DNA from: JAJBWD01 sp041670885
GTDB lineage: Bacteria; Bacillota; Clostridia; Clostridiales; Clostridiaceae
NCBI GenBank assembly: GCA_041670885.1
Contig: JBAXYJ010000033.1
Coordinates: 1-17,160, forward strand
Direction of reading: 5' to 3'
DNA length: 17,160 bases
Below are positions 1 through 6,852 of the stretch, piece after piece. The notes below the pieces were generated by a model that saw nothing but the letters and a program-made list of their open reading frames with translations, was not told where the DNA came from and searched no databases. Position numbers and translations under genes: made by a program. Each line of letters starts with the position of its first letter. Position 1 is the first letter of the stretch.

Positions 1-46
1 ATTCGTAATCAGTAGGTCGGGGGTTCAAATCCCCCCAGAAGCTCCA
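1..46 (+). tRNA. tRNA-Thr (anticodon CGT), 3' part only
   Basis: The window opens inside the anticodon arm. The seven-base loop TTCGTAA gives anticodon CGT, which reads ACG (Thr). It is followed by variable loop AGGTC, a GGGGG/CCCCC T stem around loop TTCAAAT, the acceptor 3' strand CAGAAGC, discriminator T and an encoded CCA ending at 46. The 5' half (acceptor, D arm) lies outside the window, so cloverleaf folding could not be completed. The identity rests on the anticodon and the regular spacing of the 3' half. Confidence 0.9.
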
Positions 47-62
47 AAGGAATATGATGAAG

Positions 63-89
63 GCCATAAACTTTGAGTTTATGGCTTTT
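63..89 (+). terminator. Rho-independent terminator of the tRNA transcript
   Basis: A 9-bp perfect stem (GCCATAAAC, 63-71, with GTTTATGGC, 77-85) and a short loop are followed by TTTT, 17 nt after the tRNA CCA. The position and shape fit the end of a tRNA transcription unit. Confidence 0.8.
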
Positions 90-199
90 ACATTACTGAC
101 CAGGATTCAAAGATAATGGTAATAGAATATTATAAAAAAACAGAAAAGCAGGAAGGCACCTTTTGCATTATACCAATAATTAATTTATCAAACTTATAA

Positions 200-300
200 G
201 ACACCCACTTCTATAAGTGGGCAATTCTTTAATTTTGCTTAAGGTGGGGTAGACTCCTATCTGAAGTTTCGATGTTTAGCTTTAGCTAAACGAGCTCACT
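200..300 (+). mobile_element. Relic right end of an IS200/IS605-type element (omega-RNA-like region)
   Basis: This stretch has the order of hairpins I associate with the sequence after tnpB in clostridial IS605-type elements. First comes the hairpin CCCACTT-CTAT-AAGTGGG (204-221), then a GGTGGGGTAGACTCC block (243-257), then a terminal hairpin GTTTAGCT-TT-AGCTAAAC (274-291) ending near GAGCTCACT at 300. In such elements this region encodes the TnpB guide RNA scaffold and the right-end cleavage site. No tnpA or tnpB reading frame is present, so it would be an orphan end left by deletion or decay. The assignment is by pattern memory, not alignment. The terminal hairpin lies directly downstream of the minus-strand gene ending at 299. 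Confidence 0.5.
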
Positions 301-754
301 ATAATTTTAGGTTTTCATAGGAGTCCTTTAAATGCGGAGGAATAGGGAAACTCTTTATGTGCTCGAATTTTTGAATTTTAGTTTCAATTGGACTTACTTT
401 AATAATAATGTTATCGATCCCTATGGTATTATGTGCACCAACGAATGGCATAATTTGCATTTTTATTAAAAATGAGAACGAGCGATAATATGGCCTTTCT
501 ATCTTTAAAAACTCTATATTAAATAAGTCATATTGCAGCAGCTGACCATAATTTTTCTCTACTTCTTTGGTAATATAAGGTTCAACAAGTGTAACTATAA
601 TATCTTTATATAGTTCCTCTATTGATCCTTCAGCAGGAGTATATGAATAAGGTATTCCTTGTTTTGCATCTTTAATTGGTGCAGCGGCGATTAAACTAGT
701 TGGAATATATATTAAAGAAACCAGCAGACAACAGATAACCAGAAATTTTTTCAT
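299..754 (-). CDS. Secreted DUF3888 family protein
   Basis: This 151-residue protein has an N-terminal signal peptide (KK followed by a hydrophobic run to about residue 24, AAA near the cleavage site). The rest matches DUF3888 as I know it from Bacillus and Clostridium: an acidic EGSIEELYKDI stretch, a V-PYI motif, an IERPYYRSFSFLIKMQIMPFVGAHNT core, then GIDNI and a C-terminal KFEHIKSF. The family has no established function and is thought to be exported. The ATG at 754 is preceded by GGAAGGG at a good distance. The stop codon (301-299) touches the presumed IS605-type end at about 300, so the insertion may have set the 3' boundary of the gene. It stands alone, facing away from the operon that starts at 1263. 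Confidence 0.8.
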   Translation of the reverse strand: MKKFLVICCLLVSLIYIPTSLIAAAPIKDAKQGIPYSYTPAEGSIEELYKDIIVTLVEPYITKEVEKNYGQLLQYDLFNIEFLKIERPYYRSFSFLIKMQIMPFVGAHNTIGIDNIIIKVSPIETKIQKFEHIKSFPIPPHLKDSYENLKL

Positions 755-909
755 TATACAAATCCCTTCCTAAAAAGTAATTAATAATAGTATTCCCAAT
801 TATATGATATGAATATGCTGATATACTACATATTTAAATAAAGGTAAAAATAACAACTAAAACACATTTCAACAATAAAAAACTATGTAAATAATTCAAA
901 GTAAACATA

Positions 910-938
910 TTGACATGCAATATCATTTGATTTACTAT
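910..938 (+). promoter_or_regulatory. Candidate sigma-A promoter of the transporter/nitrogenase-like operon
   Basis: TTGACA (910-915), a 17-bp spacer and TACTAT (933-938) predict a start near 945. A second TTGACA (1029-1034) has AATAAC 17 bp further on and is a weaker alternative with a start near 1064. Neither is proven. Both would give a long untranslated leader before the first gene at 1263. Positions 755-909 are AT-rich and hold nothing else I recognise. Confidence 0.45.
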
Positions 939-944
939 TAAGGT

Positions 945-1230
945 AAATTAAGTAATAGTCTTAAAGAAAGCTTGCTTGATTATGTATTAGTAAGGGGACA
1001 AGTAGTTCTAAATTCTGCAAAGAAGATTTTGACAAGAACTGTATTTAATTAAATAACTGATAGAGCAAATGGGAAGAATTATTCTGACCATAAGCTTATA
1101 TAAAATGATAATCGTTCTGAATGACAAGGTATTTTCCGAGTCACAAGCCGAGTAATAAGTAATTCCAAGTAATTTGTTTATTGGAAACTGAGTATGCTCT
1201 TCGTCTTGTGAAAAGGCGAAGAGCATTTTT
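945..1230 (+). promoter_or_regulatory. Untranslated leader with terminal hairpin: candidate attenuator or riboswitch of unknown class
   Basis: About 280-320 nt lie between the predicted promoter and the first operon gene, without a convincing reading frame. They end in an intrinsic terminator (1195-1230) only 32 nt before the ATG at 1263, leaving no room for another promoter in between. Just upstream is a further hairpin, TTCCAA (1163-1168) with TTGGAA (1181-1186), and a directly repeated CCGAGT (1136-1151 region). Expression of the operon should thus depend on read-through, the classic layout of a regulatory leader. I looked for cobalamin, FMN, TPP, SAM, lysine, Moco, T-box and NiCo consensus blocks and did not find a match. 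The class and ligand are unknown. Confidence 0.5.
1195..1230 (+). terminator. Strong intrinsic terminator in the operon leader
   Basis: A 13-bp stem pairs 1195-1207 (TGCTCTTCG core plus TCTT) with 1213-1225 (CGAAGAGCA at the end), with one G-U pair and a five-base loop, directly followed by TTTTT (1226-1230). It sits between the presumed promoter and the first gene, with no upstream plus-strand gene to terminate. That is why I treat it as a regulatory terminator. Confidence 0.8.
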
Positions 1231-1262
1231 AATTTGATTAATTTTTGAAAGGGGATTATTAA

Positions 1263-1520
1263 ATGGAGACAAGGGTTGCAGTGGTTGCTATTATTGTAGA
1301 AAATAAGGAGTCTGTTAATATGCTGAATAATATTTTGCATGAATATGGTAAATATATTATAAGCCGTATGGGGATGCCATATCCGAAAAGAGACGTTAAT
1401 ATCATAAGCATCGCTATTGATGCACCACAGGATATTATAAGTGCTTTAACCGGAAAAATAGGCAGGCTGAATGGTGTCAGTGCAAAGACTGCTTATTCTA
1501 ATGTAACAGCAAAAGAATAA
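1263..1520 (+). CDS. TM1266-like (iron-only hydrogenase system regulator family) protein
   Basis: This 85-residue single-domain protein matches the TM1266 family, whose members are often found next to [FeFe]-hydrogenase maturation genes and have been called putative regulators. Visible hallmarks are the N-terminal RVAVVAIIVEN strand, HEYGKYIISRMGMPYP in the middle, the SIAIDAPQDII segment and the C-terminal GRLNGVSAKTAYS. The fold of the family is ferredoxin-like, related to ACT and NikR C-terminal domains (knowledge of the family). The ATG at 1263 follows AAAGGGG with an 8-nt spacing. It is the first gene after the leader terminator. A close copy of the domain is fused to the ATPase encoded at 2609-3688, so both probably sense the same ligand or bind each other (inference). 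Confidence 0.85.
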   Translation: METRVAVVAIIVENKESVNMLNNILHEYGKYIISRMGMPYPKRDVNIISIAIDAPQDIISALTGKIGRLNGVSAKTAYSNVTAKE

Positions 1521-1592
1521 TGGATAAAATGGGCAATGCAAAATAATTAGTAAGTTTATATTATTAACAGATTAAAATGGAGGTTATTGCAT

Positions 1593-2612
1593 ATGAAAGC
1601 TAAGCCTGCTGGTTCACTGCCTGTCATTTCGAAAATTTTATTATTGATTATACCTTTAATCGCCGTTCTGGCAGCACTTGCTATAGGGCGATTTAATGTA
1701 TCACCTGCAACAATTATACAATCAATTTTTATTAAGTTCGGAGCCGGTTACAAGCAAAATATGCAGACAGAGATTGTTCTATGGACAATACGTTTTCCGA
1801 GAACACTTCTTGCTCTGCTGGTTGGCGCAGGCCTTTCGGTGGCAGGGTGTGCTTTTCAAAGCCTTTTTTCCAATCCGCTGGCTACGCCTGATACTTTGGG
1901 AGTAGCATCCGGAGCCAGCTTTGGAGCTGCCCTTGGTCTTCTTCTTGGATTAAATTTAATTGGGGTACAAATTTTGGCACTGGCTGCCGGCATTGGTGCA
2001 GTTGTATTAACCTATATTTCAGGTAATGTGGAAGGTAAATCTGCAAATACCATCGTTTTGGCAGGTATTATGATTGGATCTTTGTTTTCAGCTCTGGTTT
2101 CCCTTGTCAAATATGGAGCGGATACTGAATCACAGCTGCCGGCTATAACCTATTGGCTGATGGGCAGCCTCAGCTCTGCAAACTATAATTCTCTGCTCCT
2201 TGGTGCACCTCCGATTATTTTGGGAATTGTAATTCTATTTGTACTTCGCTGGCGTCTTAATATTTTGCCTCTGCCGGATGACGAAGCCAAAGCTTCAGGC
2301 ACAAATGTGACGCTTTTACGTACATTGACGGTTATTTGTGCCACAGCCATTACAGCTTCCTGTGTATCCATGTGCGGGCAGGTTGGCTGGGTAGGCCTTC
2401 TGGTTCCGCATATCTGCCGTATGAGATTCGGAAGCAATCATCTGTCATTAATTCCCGCATCTATCAGTATAGGTGCTGTGTTTATGGTTATTGTGGATAC
2501 TATTGCAAGAAGTGCATCCGCTTCTGAAATTCCGGTTTCTATTTTAACGGCAATTATAGGGGCACCATTCTTTATTACTCTTTTGAAACATTCAGGAGGT
2601 TGGCAGCTATGA
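1593..2612 (+). CDS. FecCD-type ABC transporter permease
   Basis: This 339-residue membrane protein is of the BtuC/FecCD family, which forms the channel of importers for iron-siderophores, heme, cobalamin and some oxyanions. Features are an N-terminal helix, the family stretch TIRFPRTLLALLVGAGLSVAG (residues about 68-88), GCAFQSLFSNPLATPDTLGVASGA (the family N-P-L-A-x-P-x-x-L-G motif), many glycine-rich helices, and CGQVGWVGLLVPHICR near the C terminus, the region that couples to the ATPase. I chose the ATG at 1593 because GGAGG (1579-1583) is correctly spaced. A TTG two codons upstream is less likely. The stop overlaps the next ATG as ATGA, implying coupled translation with the ATPase. The ligand cannot be told from the permease. 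Confidence 0.92.
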   Translation: MKAKPAGSLPVISKILLLIIPLIAVLAALAIGRFNVSPATIIQSIFIKFGAGYKQNMQTEIVLWTIRFPRTLLALLVGAGLSVAGCAFQSLFSNPLATPDTLGVASGASFGAALGLLLGLNLIGVQILALAAGIGAVVLTYISGNVEGKSANTIVLAGIMIGSLFSALVSLVKYGADTESQLPAITYWLMGSLSSANYNSLLLGAPPIILGIVILFVLRWRLNILPLPDDEAKASGTNVTLLRTLTVICATAITASCVSMCGQVGWVGLLVPHICRMRFGSNHLSLIPASISIGAVFMVIVDTIARSASASEIPVSILTAIIGAPFFITLLKHSGGWQL

Positions 2613-3688
2613 AACTTTCAGTACAAAATGGATGCTTCTCTTACAACAGAAGTGACAAAGGACTGCTTCTTGACCATATTAATTTTGAAGTTAGCAGCGG
2701 AGATCTGTTAGCGATTCTTGGACCCAATGGAGCCGGAAAGACAACGATGCTTCGCTGCATTATGGGATTCCTGAAATGGTCAAATGGAGAAAGCCTCCTT
2801 GATGGGAAAAATATTTGTAAAATTTCCCGTCGGGAACTTTGGAAGACCATTGGATATATACCTCAGGCTAAAAATACAACCTTTGCGTATTCTGTTGAAG
2901 AAATGGTGCTTATTGGCAGGGCCAGCCATTTTGGAATGTTTTCCAAACCCTCTGCAGAAGACATAAGGAAAGCTCATGAGTCAATTGAGCGTATGCATAT
3001 TGGTAAACTATGCTATAAAAAATGTTCTGAAATTAGCGGCGGTGAGCTTCAAATGGTTCTTATTGCAAGGGCTTTAGCTGCAGAACCAAAGATTTTGGTG
3101 TTGGATGAACCGGAGTCAAACTTGGATTTTAAAAACCAGCTGCTTATATTAGAAACTATGTCGGAGCTTGTAAATGGAGGCATGACATGTATTTTTAACA
3201 CTCATTATCCGGCCCATGCATTGCAGCGGGCAAATAAGGCTATGCTTTTGTGCAATGACGGACGTTTTCTTTTTGGTGATACAAGATCTGTTATCACAGA
3301 AAAGAATATAGAAACGGCATTTGGCGTAAAAGCCATTATAGGAGAAATTGAAACACAAAGTCATATTCTTCAGGATGTTCTACCGCTATCAATATCTACA
3401 GGTGAGCATTTGGGAAAAATTATGGAAAAAGAAGGTAAATCCTCGGAACGAAAAATTGCTACGATTGCAATTCTTGCTAAAAACCAGCAGATTGTAGATG
3501 GGATAAACTTACTTCTTAATGATTACAGCCATTATATTATTGGCAGGATGGGTATGCCATATCCTGATGGCAACATTTATATTATCAATGTCACTATGGA
3601 CGCTCCACATCATATTATGGAGAACCTTTCTGCAAAACTTGGAATGCTGAGCAATGTCAGTATAAAAGCTACTTATGCTGCTCAGTAA
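2609..3688 (+). CDS. ABC transporter ATPase with C-terminal TM1266-like domain
   Basis: This 359-residue protein starts at ATG 2609 (AGGAGG at 2594-2599). The first ~250 residues are a FepC/BtuD-type nucleotide-binding domain: Walker A GPNGAGKTT (38-46), Q-loop glutamine near 86, signature ISGGE (142-146), Walker B KILVLDEPE (161-169) and the H-loop His in FNTHYPAH (199). A linker to about 277 is followed by a second domain (about 278-359) clearly homologous to the free protein at 1263-1520. They share YIIxRMGMPYP, a DAP motif and the VSxKxxY end. Normal FepC-type ATPases are about 250-260 residues, so this is a fusion. By analogy to the ACT-like C-terminal domain of MetN and the regulatory domain of ModC, it may gate transport in response to cytoplasmic ligand (inference). 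Confidence 0.92.
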   Translation: MKLSVQNGCFSYNRSDKGLLLDHINFEVSSGDLLAILGPNGAGKTTMLRCIMGFLKWSNGESLLDGKNICKISRRELWKTIGYIPQAKNTTFAYSVEEMVLIGRASHFGMFSKPSAEDIRKAHESIERMHIGKLCYKKCSEISGGELQMVLIARALAAEPKILVLDEPESNLDFKNQLLILETMSELVNGGMTCIFNTHYPAHALQRANKAMLLCNDGRFLFGDTRSVITEKNIETAFGVKAIIGEIETQSHILQDVLPLSISTGEHLGKIMEKEGKSSERKIATIAILAKNQQIVDGINLLLNDYSHYIIGRMGMPYPDGNIYIINVTMDAPHHIMENLSAKLGMLSNVSIKATYAAQ

Positions 3689-3711
3689 ATTTAGTTAAAT
3701 GGGGCTTAATA

Positions 3712-4770
3712 ATGAATAATTATGATTTGATAGAAAAATTAAATATTGAGAAATTTCTTTCCCTGCAGGAGTGGGTATCTTTACTTGATTCATTTACAGA
3801 TGATGACAGAAAATACGCTGCTGATATTGCACGAAATATTGCGATTAGGAATTTTAAAAATAAGATTTATATACGTGGAATCATAGAATTTACTAATTAC
3901 TGCAAAAATGACTGCATTTATTGCGGAATACGCAGAAGTAACGGTGATGCTGTAAGGTATCGCCTTGATAAAGAAGATATTATTGCATGCTGTGATGAAG
4001 GCTACCTTCATGGATTCCGTACATTTGTCCTTCAGGGAGGTGAGGATGGATTTTTTACTGATGATAAGGTAATTGATATCGTTTCATCAATAAGAGGCAG
4101 ATTCCCCGATTGTGCCATAACACTTTCAATAGGTGAGAAAAGCAGGCAATCTTACCAGAGCTATTTTAATGCGGGAGCAGACCGATACCTGTTACGCCAT
4201 GAAACAGCAGATGAATCACATTACGGCATGCTTCATCCGCCTGAATTATCCTGGAAACACCGAATGCAGTGCCTTCAGGACCTGAAGGAGATTGGTTATC
4301 AGACTGGCTGTGGATGTATGATCGGATCCCCTTACCAAACAAACGGTTATCTTGCAAAAGATATGGTGTTCATGGGAGAGTTTAAGCCTCATATGATTGG
4401 AATTGGGCCGTTTATTCCCCATAAGGATACACCATTTCATGAATTTGCAGCAGGAAGTGTTGAAAAAACACTAATCATTCTAAGCCTATGCAGGATCATG
4501 CTGCCAAATGTATTGCTGCCTGCAACTACTGCATTAGGTACTGTAAGCGAAAATGGCAGAAAGCAGGGTATTCTGGCAGGTGCCAATGTCATTATGCCGA
4601 ATCTTTCTCCTCTTTGTGTGAGAAAAAAATATATGCTTTATGATAACAAGGCTATTACCGGAGACGATGCAGCTGAAAGCATACAAATTCTGAGCAGGCA
4701 TATGGCAGAAATAGGCTATGAACTGACGGTAAGCAGAGGAGATTATAAAGGAGATGGAATAAATGATTAA
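3712..4770 (+). CDS. hydE: HydE-like radical SAM enzyme
   Basis: This 352-residue protein has radical SAM motif C-x3-C-x2-C (Cys64, 68, 71 in NYCKNDCIYCG) and HydE family blocks in order: RYRL, FVLQGGEDGFF, ITLSIGEKS, AGADRYLLRHETAD, GYQTGCGCMIGSPYQT, IGIGPFIPHKDTPF, LPATTALGT and GANVIMPN. HydE acts in [FeFe]-hydrogenase H-cluster assembly on the organometallic product of HydG. Here the cysteine-rich C-terminal segment that binds an extra cluster in Thermotoga HydE is absent. That accessory cluster is not conserved in all HydE proteins. No hydF or hydG is in the window. The gene overlaps the next by 8 nt and lies in an operon with transporter and nitrogenase-like genes, so its substrate may differ from the H-cluster precursor. 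The symbol denotes homology only. SD is GGGGC before ATG 3712. Confidence 0.88.
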   Translation: MNNYDLIEKLNIEKFLSLQEWVSLLDSFTDDDRKYAADIARNIAIRNFKNKIYIRGIIEFTNYCKNDCIYCGIRRSNGDAVRYRLDKEDIIACCDEGYLHGFRTFVLQGGEDGFFTDDKVIDIVSSIRGRFPDCAITLSIGEKSRQSYQSYFNAGADRYLLRHETADESHYGMLHPPELSWKHRMQCLQDLKEIGYQTGCGCMIGSPYQTNGYLAKDMVFMGEFKPHMIGIGPFIPHKDTPFHEFAAGSVEKTLIILSLCRIMLPNVLLPATTALGTVSENGRKQGILAGANVIMPNLSPLCVRKKYMLYDNKAITGDDAAESIQILSRHMAEIGYELTVSRGDYKGDGIND

Positions 4771-5527
4771 AATAGCAGTTTACGGCAAAGGCGGTATTGG
4801 AAAATCAACAACTGTTTCAAATATATCTGCAGCTTTAGCTCAGCAAGGCATGAAGGTTATGCAGATTGGATGTGATCCCAAGGCGGATTCTACAATTACT
4901 CTTCATAACGGAATAATGATTCCAACTGTGCTTGATTTAATACGGAAAAAAAGTAACGGCTTTTTTTTAGAAGATATGATAACTGTCGGATATTCCGGAA
5001 TCCTATGTGTAGAAGCCGGCGGACCTACGCCCGGGCTTGGATGTGCCGGCCGTGGCATTATTGCAGCTTTGGAAAAGTTAAAAGAAAAAGGTGCCTACAA
5101 AATATATAATCCTGATGTAGTCTTATATGATATCCTAGGTGACGTGGTCTGCGGCGGTTTTTCCATGCCTATGCGCAGCGGATATGCAGATAAGGTTTTT
5201 ATTGTTACCTCCGGCGAAAATATGGCAATTCATGCCGCCGCAAATATTGCCATGGCAATAGAAAATTTCCGGGGCAGAGGTTATGCACAGCTTGGAGGAC
5301 TGATTCTCAACCGGCGAAATGTTAAAAATGAAGAGAAAAAGGTTCAGGAACTGGCTGATGACATTAACTCGGGAATTATTGGCATTCTGGACCGCAGTGA
5401 GATTGTCCAACAAGCTGAAGAGTTAAATAAAACAGTAGTGGAAGCATTCCCGGACAGTGATATGGCAATGCAGTATAAAATTCTTGCGTTGAATCTATTG
5501 AAAAGCTGTGGAAAGGAGCTGGATTAA
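4763..5527 (+). CDS. NifH/BchL-like nitrogenase-type reductase (Fe protein homologue)
   Basis: This 254-residue ATP-dependent electron donor has an N-terminal P-loop GKGGIGKST (8-16), the CDPKADST segment (37-44), and the two cysteines that hold the dimer-bridging [4Fe-4S] cluster in Fe proteins: Cys94 in GLGCAGRG and Cys130 in GDVVCGGFSMP. Arg97 corresponds to the arginine ADP-ribosylated in NifH. It is shorter than NifH (about 275-295) because the C-terminal tail is reduced. It should dock onto the subunits encoded at 5527 and 6849 and pass them low-potential electrons with ATP hydrolysis. It overlaps the radical SAM gene by 8 nt and the next gene by one base (TAATG). NifH, BchL, CfbC or another group-IV-like identity cannot be settled by eye, but the context argues against true NifH. 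Confidence 0.92.
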   Translation: MIKIAVYGKGGIGKSTTVSNISAALAQQGMKVMQIGCDPKADSTITLHNGIMIPTVLDLIRKKSNGFFLEDMITVGYSGILCVEAGGPTPGLGCAGRGIIAALEKLKEKGAYKIYNPDVVLYDILGDVVCGGFSMPMRSGYADKVFIVTSGENMAIHAAANIAMAIENFRGRGYAQLGGLILNRRNVKNEEKKVQELADDINSGIIGILDRSEIVQQAEELNKTVVEAFPDSDMAMQYKILALNLLKSCGKELD

Positions 5528-6852
5528 TGTTAAAAATTGTAAATGGAAAACAGGATGAAGCCGGTGCAGGGATTCTGATCAAAGATGCAAAATTTCCATC
5601 TCCGTTTGTCTCAGGTCTTGAATACAGCCCCCCTGCACGTGGTGCATGGAACATTGTACATACCGGTATGCTGATTCCAAAATCACATCAAATATTCATA
5701 TGTACACAGGGATGTCTGAGAGGTGTCGTTTTAACAGCGGCTGAGATGAATGCAGCAAACCGTTTTTCCACAATTGCTGTCCGGGAAAATAATGTTCTGG
5801 ATGGAGATATGGAATCTCTGATTATTGATGGTGTAACAGATATACTTAGTAAGCTTAAAGCAAAACCAAGAGCAATACTAATATTTACCAGCTGTATCCA
5901 TCACTTTATGGGATGCGATTTAAAGCTGGTTTACAGGACACTTCGTGAACGTTTCCCGGATATTGATTTTACAGACTGCTATATGAATCCTATAATGCGC
6001 AAAAGCGGTATGACACCGGATCAGAAGATGCGCCAGCAGCTGTACAGCCTGCTGAAACCGGTAAGTGTACATAAGAAGTGTATAAATATTATCGGTAATA
6101 ATCTTCCAACAGAAGAAAGCAGTGAGCTTGTCCGTATGATTATTGAAAATGGATTTGAACTAAAAGATATTACAGGCTGCAAAACCTATGAACAATACTT
6201 ATCTATGGCTGAAAGCGCTGCCAATATTTCTTACAATCCGGTGGCAAGGATCAGTGGGGACACGCTTCAAACAAGACTTAGCCAAAAGCATTTATATCTG
6301 CCGCTTTCATATGATTATGCAGAGATTGAAAGCAATCTGAATCAGTTAGCTGCTTATCTGCATATAAAAACGCCTGATTTTACAGAGGAAAAGGCAAAAG
6401 CTGAAAAGGCTTTGAAATCTGCCAAAGAAATTATAGGTGACACGCCGATTGCCATAGACTATACAGCGACAATGAGGCCGATGGGACTAGCCAGACTTCT
6501 TATTGAACATGGATTTAACGTTGCTGCGGTTTATGCTGATACCATTAATGAAGAAGAAAGGCAGGATTTCATCTGGCTGAAAGAGAACTCACCAATCATG
6601 AAATTATACTCAACTGTTCATGTAAAGATGCGGTTTCTTTCTCAAAATAGCCATAAAAAACTTCTGGCTATAGGTCAGAAAGCTGCCTATTTTACCGGAA
6701 CAAGCTACTTTGTCAATATAGTTGAAGGCGGAGGCATGTACGGTTTTGATGGCATTTACCGTCTGATGCAGCTGATGGAGGAAGCGTTTCTAAGGGAAAA
6801 AGACACAAAGAGTTTAATACAGGTAAAAGGATTGGGGTGTTGCTCATTATGA
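5527..6852 (+). CDS. Nitrogenase component-1-like subunit (NifD/E-like)
   Basis: This 441-residue protein belongs to the oxidoreductase/nitrogenase component 1 superfamily. An SPP-RGAWNIVHTG segment (residues 34-47) is followed by CTQGCLRG (Cys59, Cys63), a strand-loop ILIFTSCIHHFMGCD (Cys123, Cys130) equivalent to the third cluster-cysteine region of NifD, and a C-terminal half with IAIDYTATMRPMGLARLL and the GTSYFVNIVEGGGMYGFDG segment before the tail. The tail ends GLGCCSL, a cysteine pair four residues from the end. I do not see a convincing equivalent of the NifD Cys275/His442 pair that binds FeMo-cofactor. With the partner at 6849 it probably forms a heterotetramer reduced by the NifH-like protein. 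The substrate is unknown. The start at 5527 follows AAGGAG. Confidence 0.85.
   Translation: MLKIVNGKQDEAGAGILIKDAKFPSPFVSGLEYSPPARGAWNIVHTGMLIPKSHQIFICTQGCLRGVVLTAAEMNAANRFSTIAVRENNVLDGDMESLIIDGVTDILSKLKAKPRAILIFTSCIHHFMGCDLKLVYRTLRERFPDIDFTDCYMNPIMRKSGMTPDQKMRQQLYSLLKPVSVHKKCINIIGNNLPTEESSELVRMIIENGFELKDITGCKTYEQYLSMAESAANISYNPVARISGDTLQTRLSQKHLYLPLSYDYAEIESNLNQLAAYLHIKTPDFTEEKAKAEKALKSAKEIIGDTPIAIDYTATMRPMGLARLLIEHGFNVAAVYADTINEEERQDFIWLKENSPIMKLYSTVHVKMRFLSQNSHKKLLAIGQKAAYFTGTSYFVNIVEGGGMYGFDGIYRLMQLMEEAFLREKDTKSLIQVKGLGCCSL

Noticed and set aside
74..87. TGAGTTTATGGCT shared between the tRNA terminator and position 8073 as an attachment site
   Set aside because: A 13-base match is expected by chance at about this frequency in a window this size, and no integrase gene is present.
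116..199. A 27-codon ATG frame between the tRNA terminator and the IS605-like end
   Set aside because: It has no ribosome binding site of note and no recognisable motif. It is likely chance or decayed transposon sequence.
1106..1120. TGATAAT-C-GTTCTGA as a Fur box for the operon
   Set aside because: Only about 11 of 15 positions fit the consensus and it lies inside the transcribed leader, well downstream of both promoter candidates.
945..1190. A cobalamin riboswitch, suggested by CCGAGTCACAAGCC and the transporter context
   Set aside because: The B12-box core and the CAGCCCCCGC-type block are missing and the order of elements does not fit.
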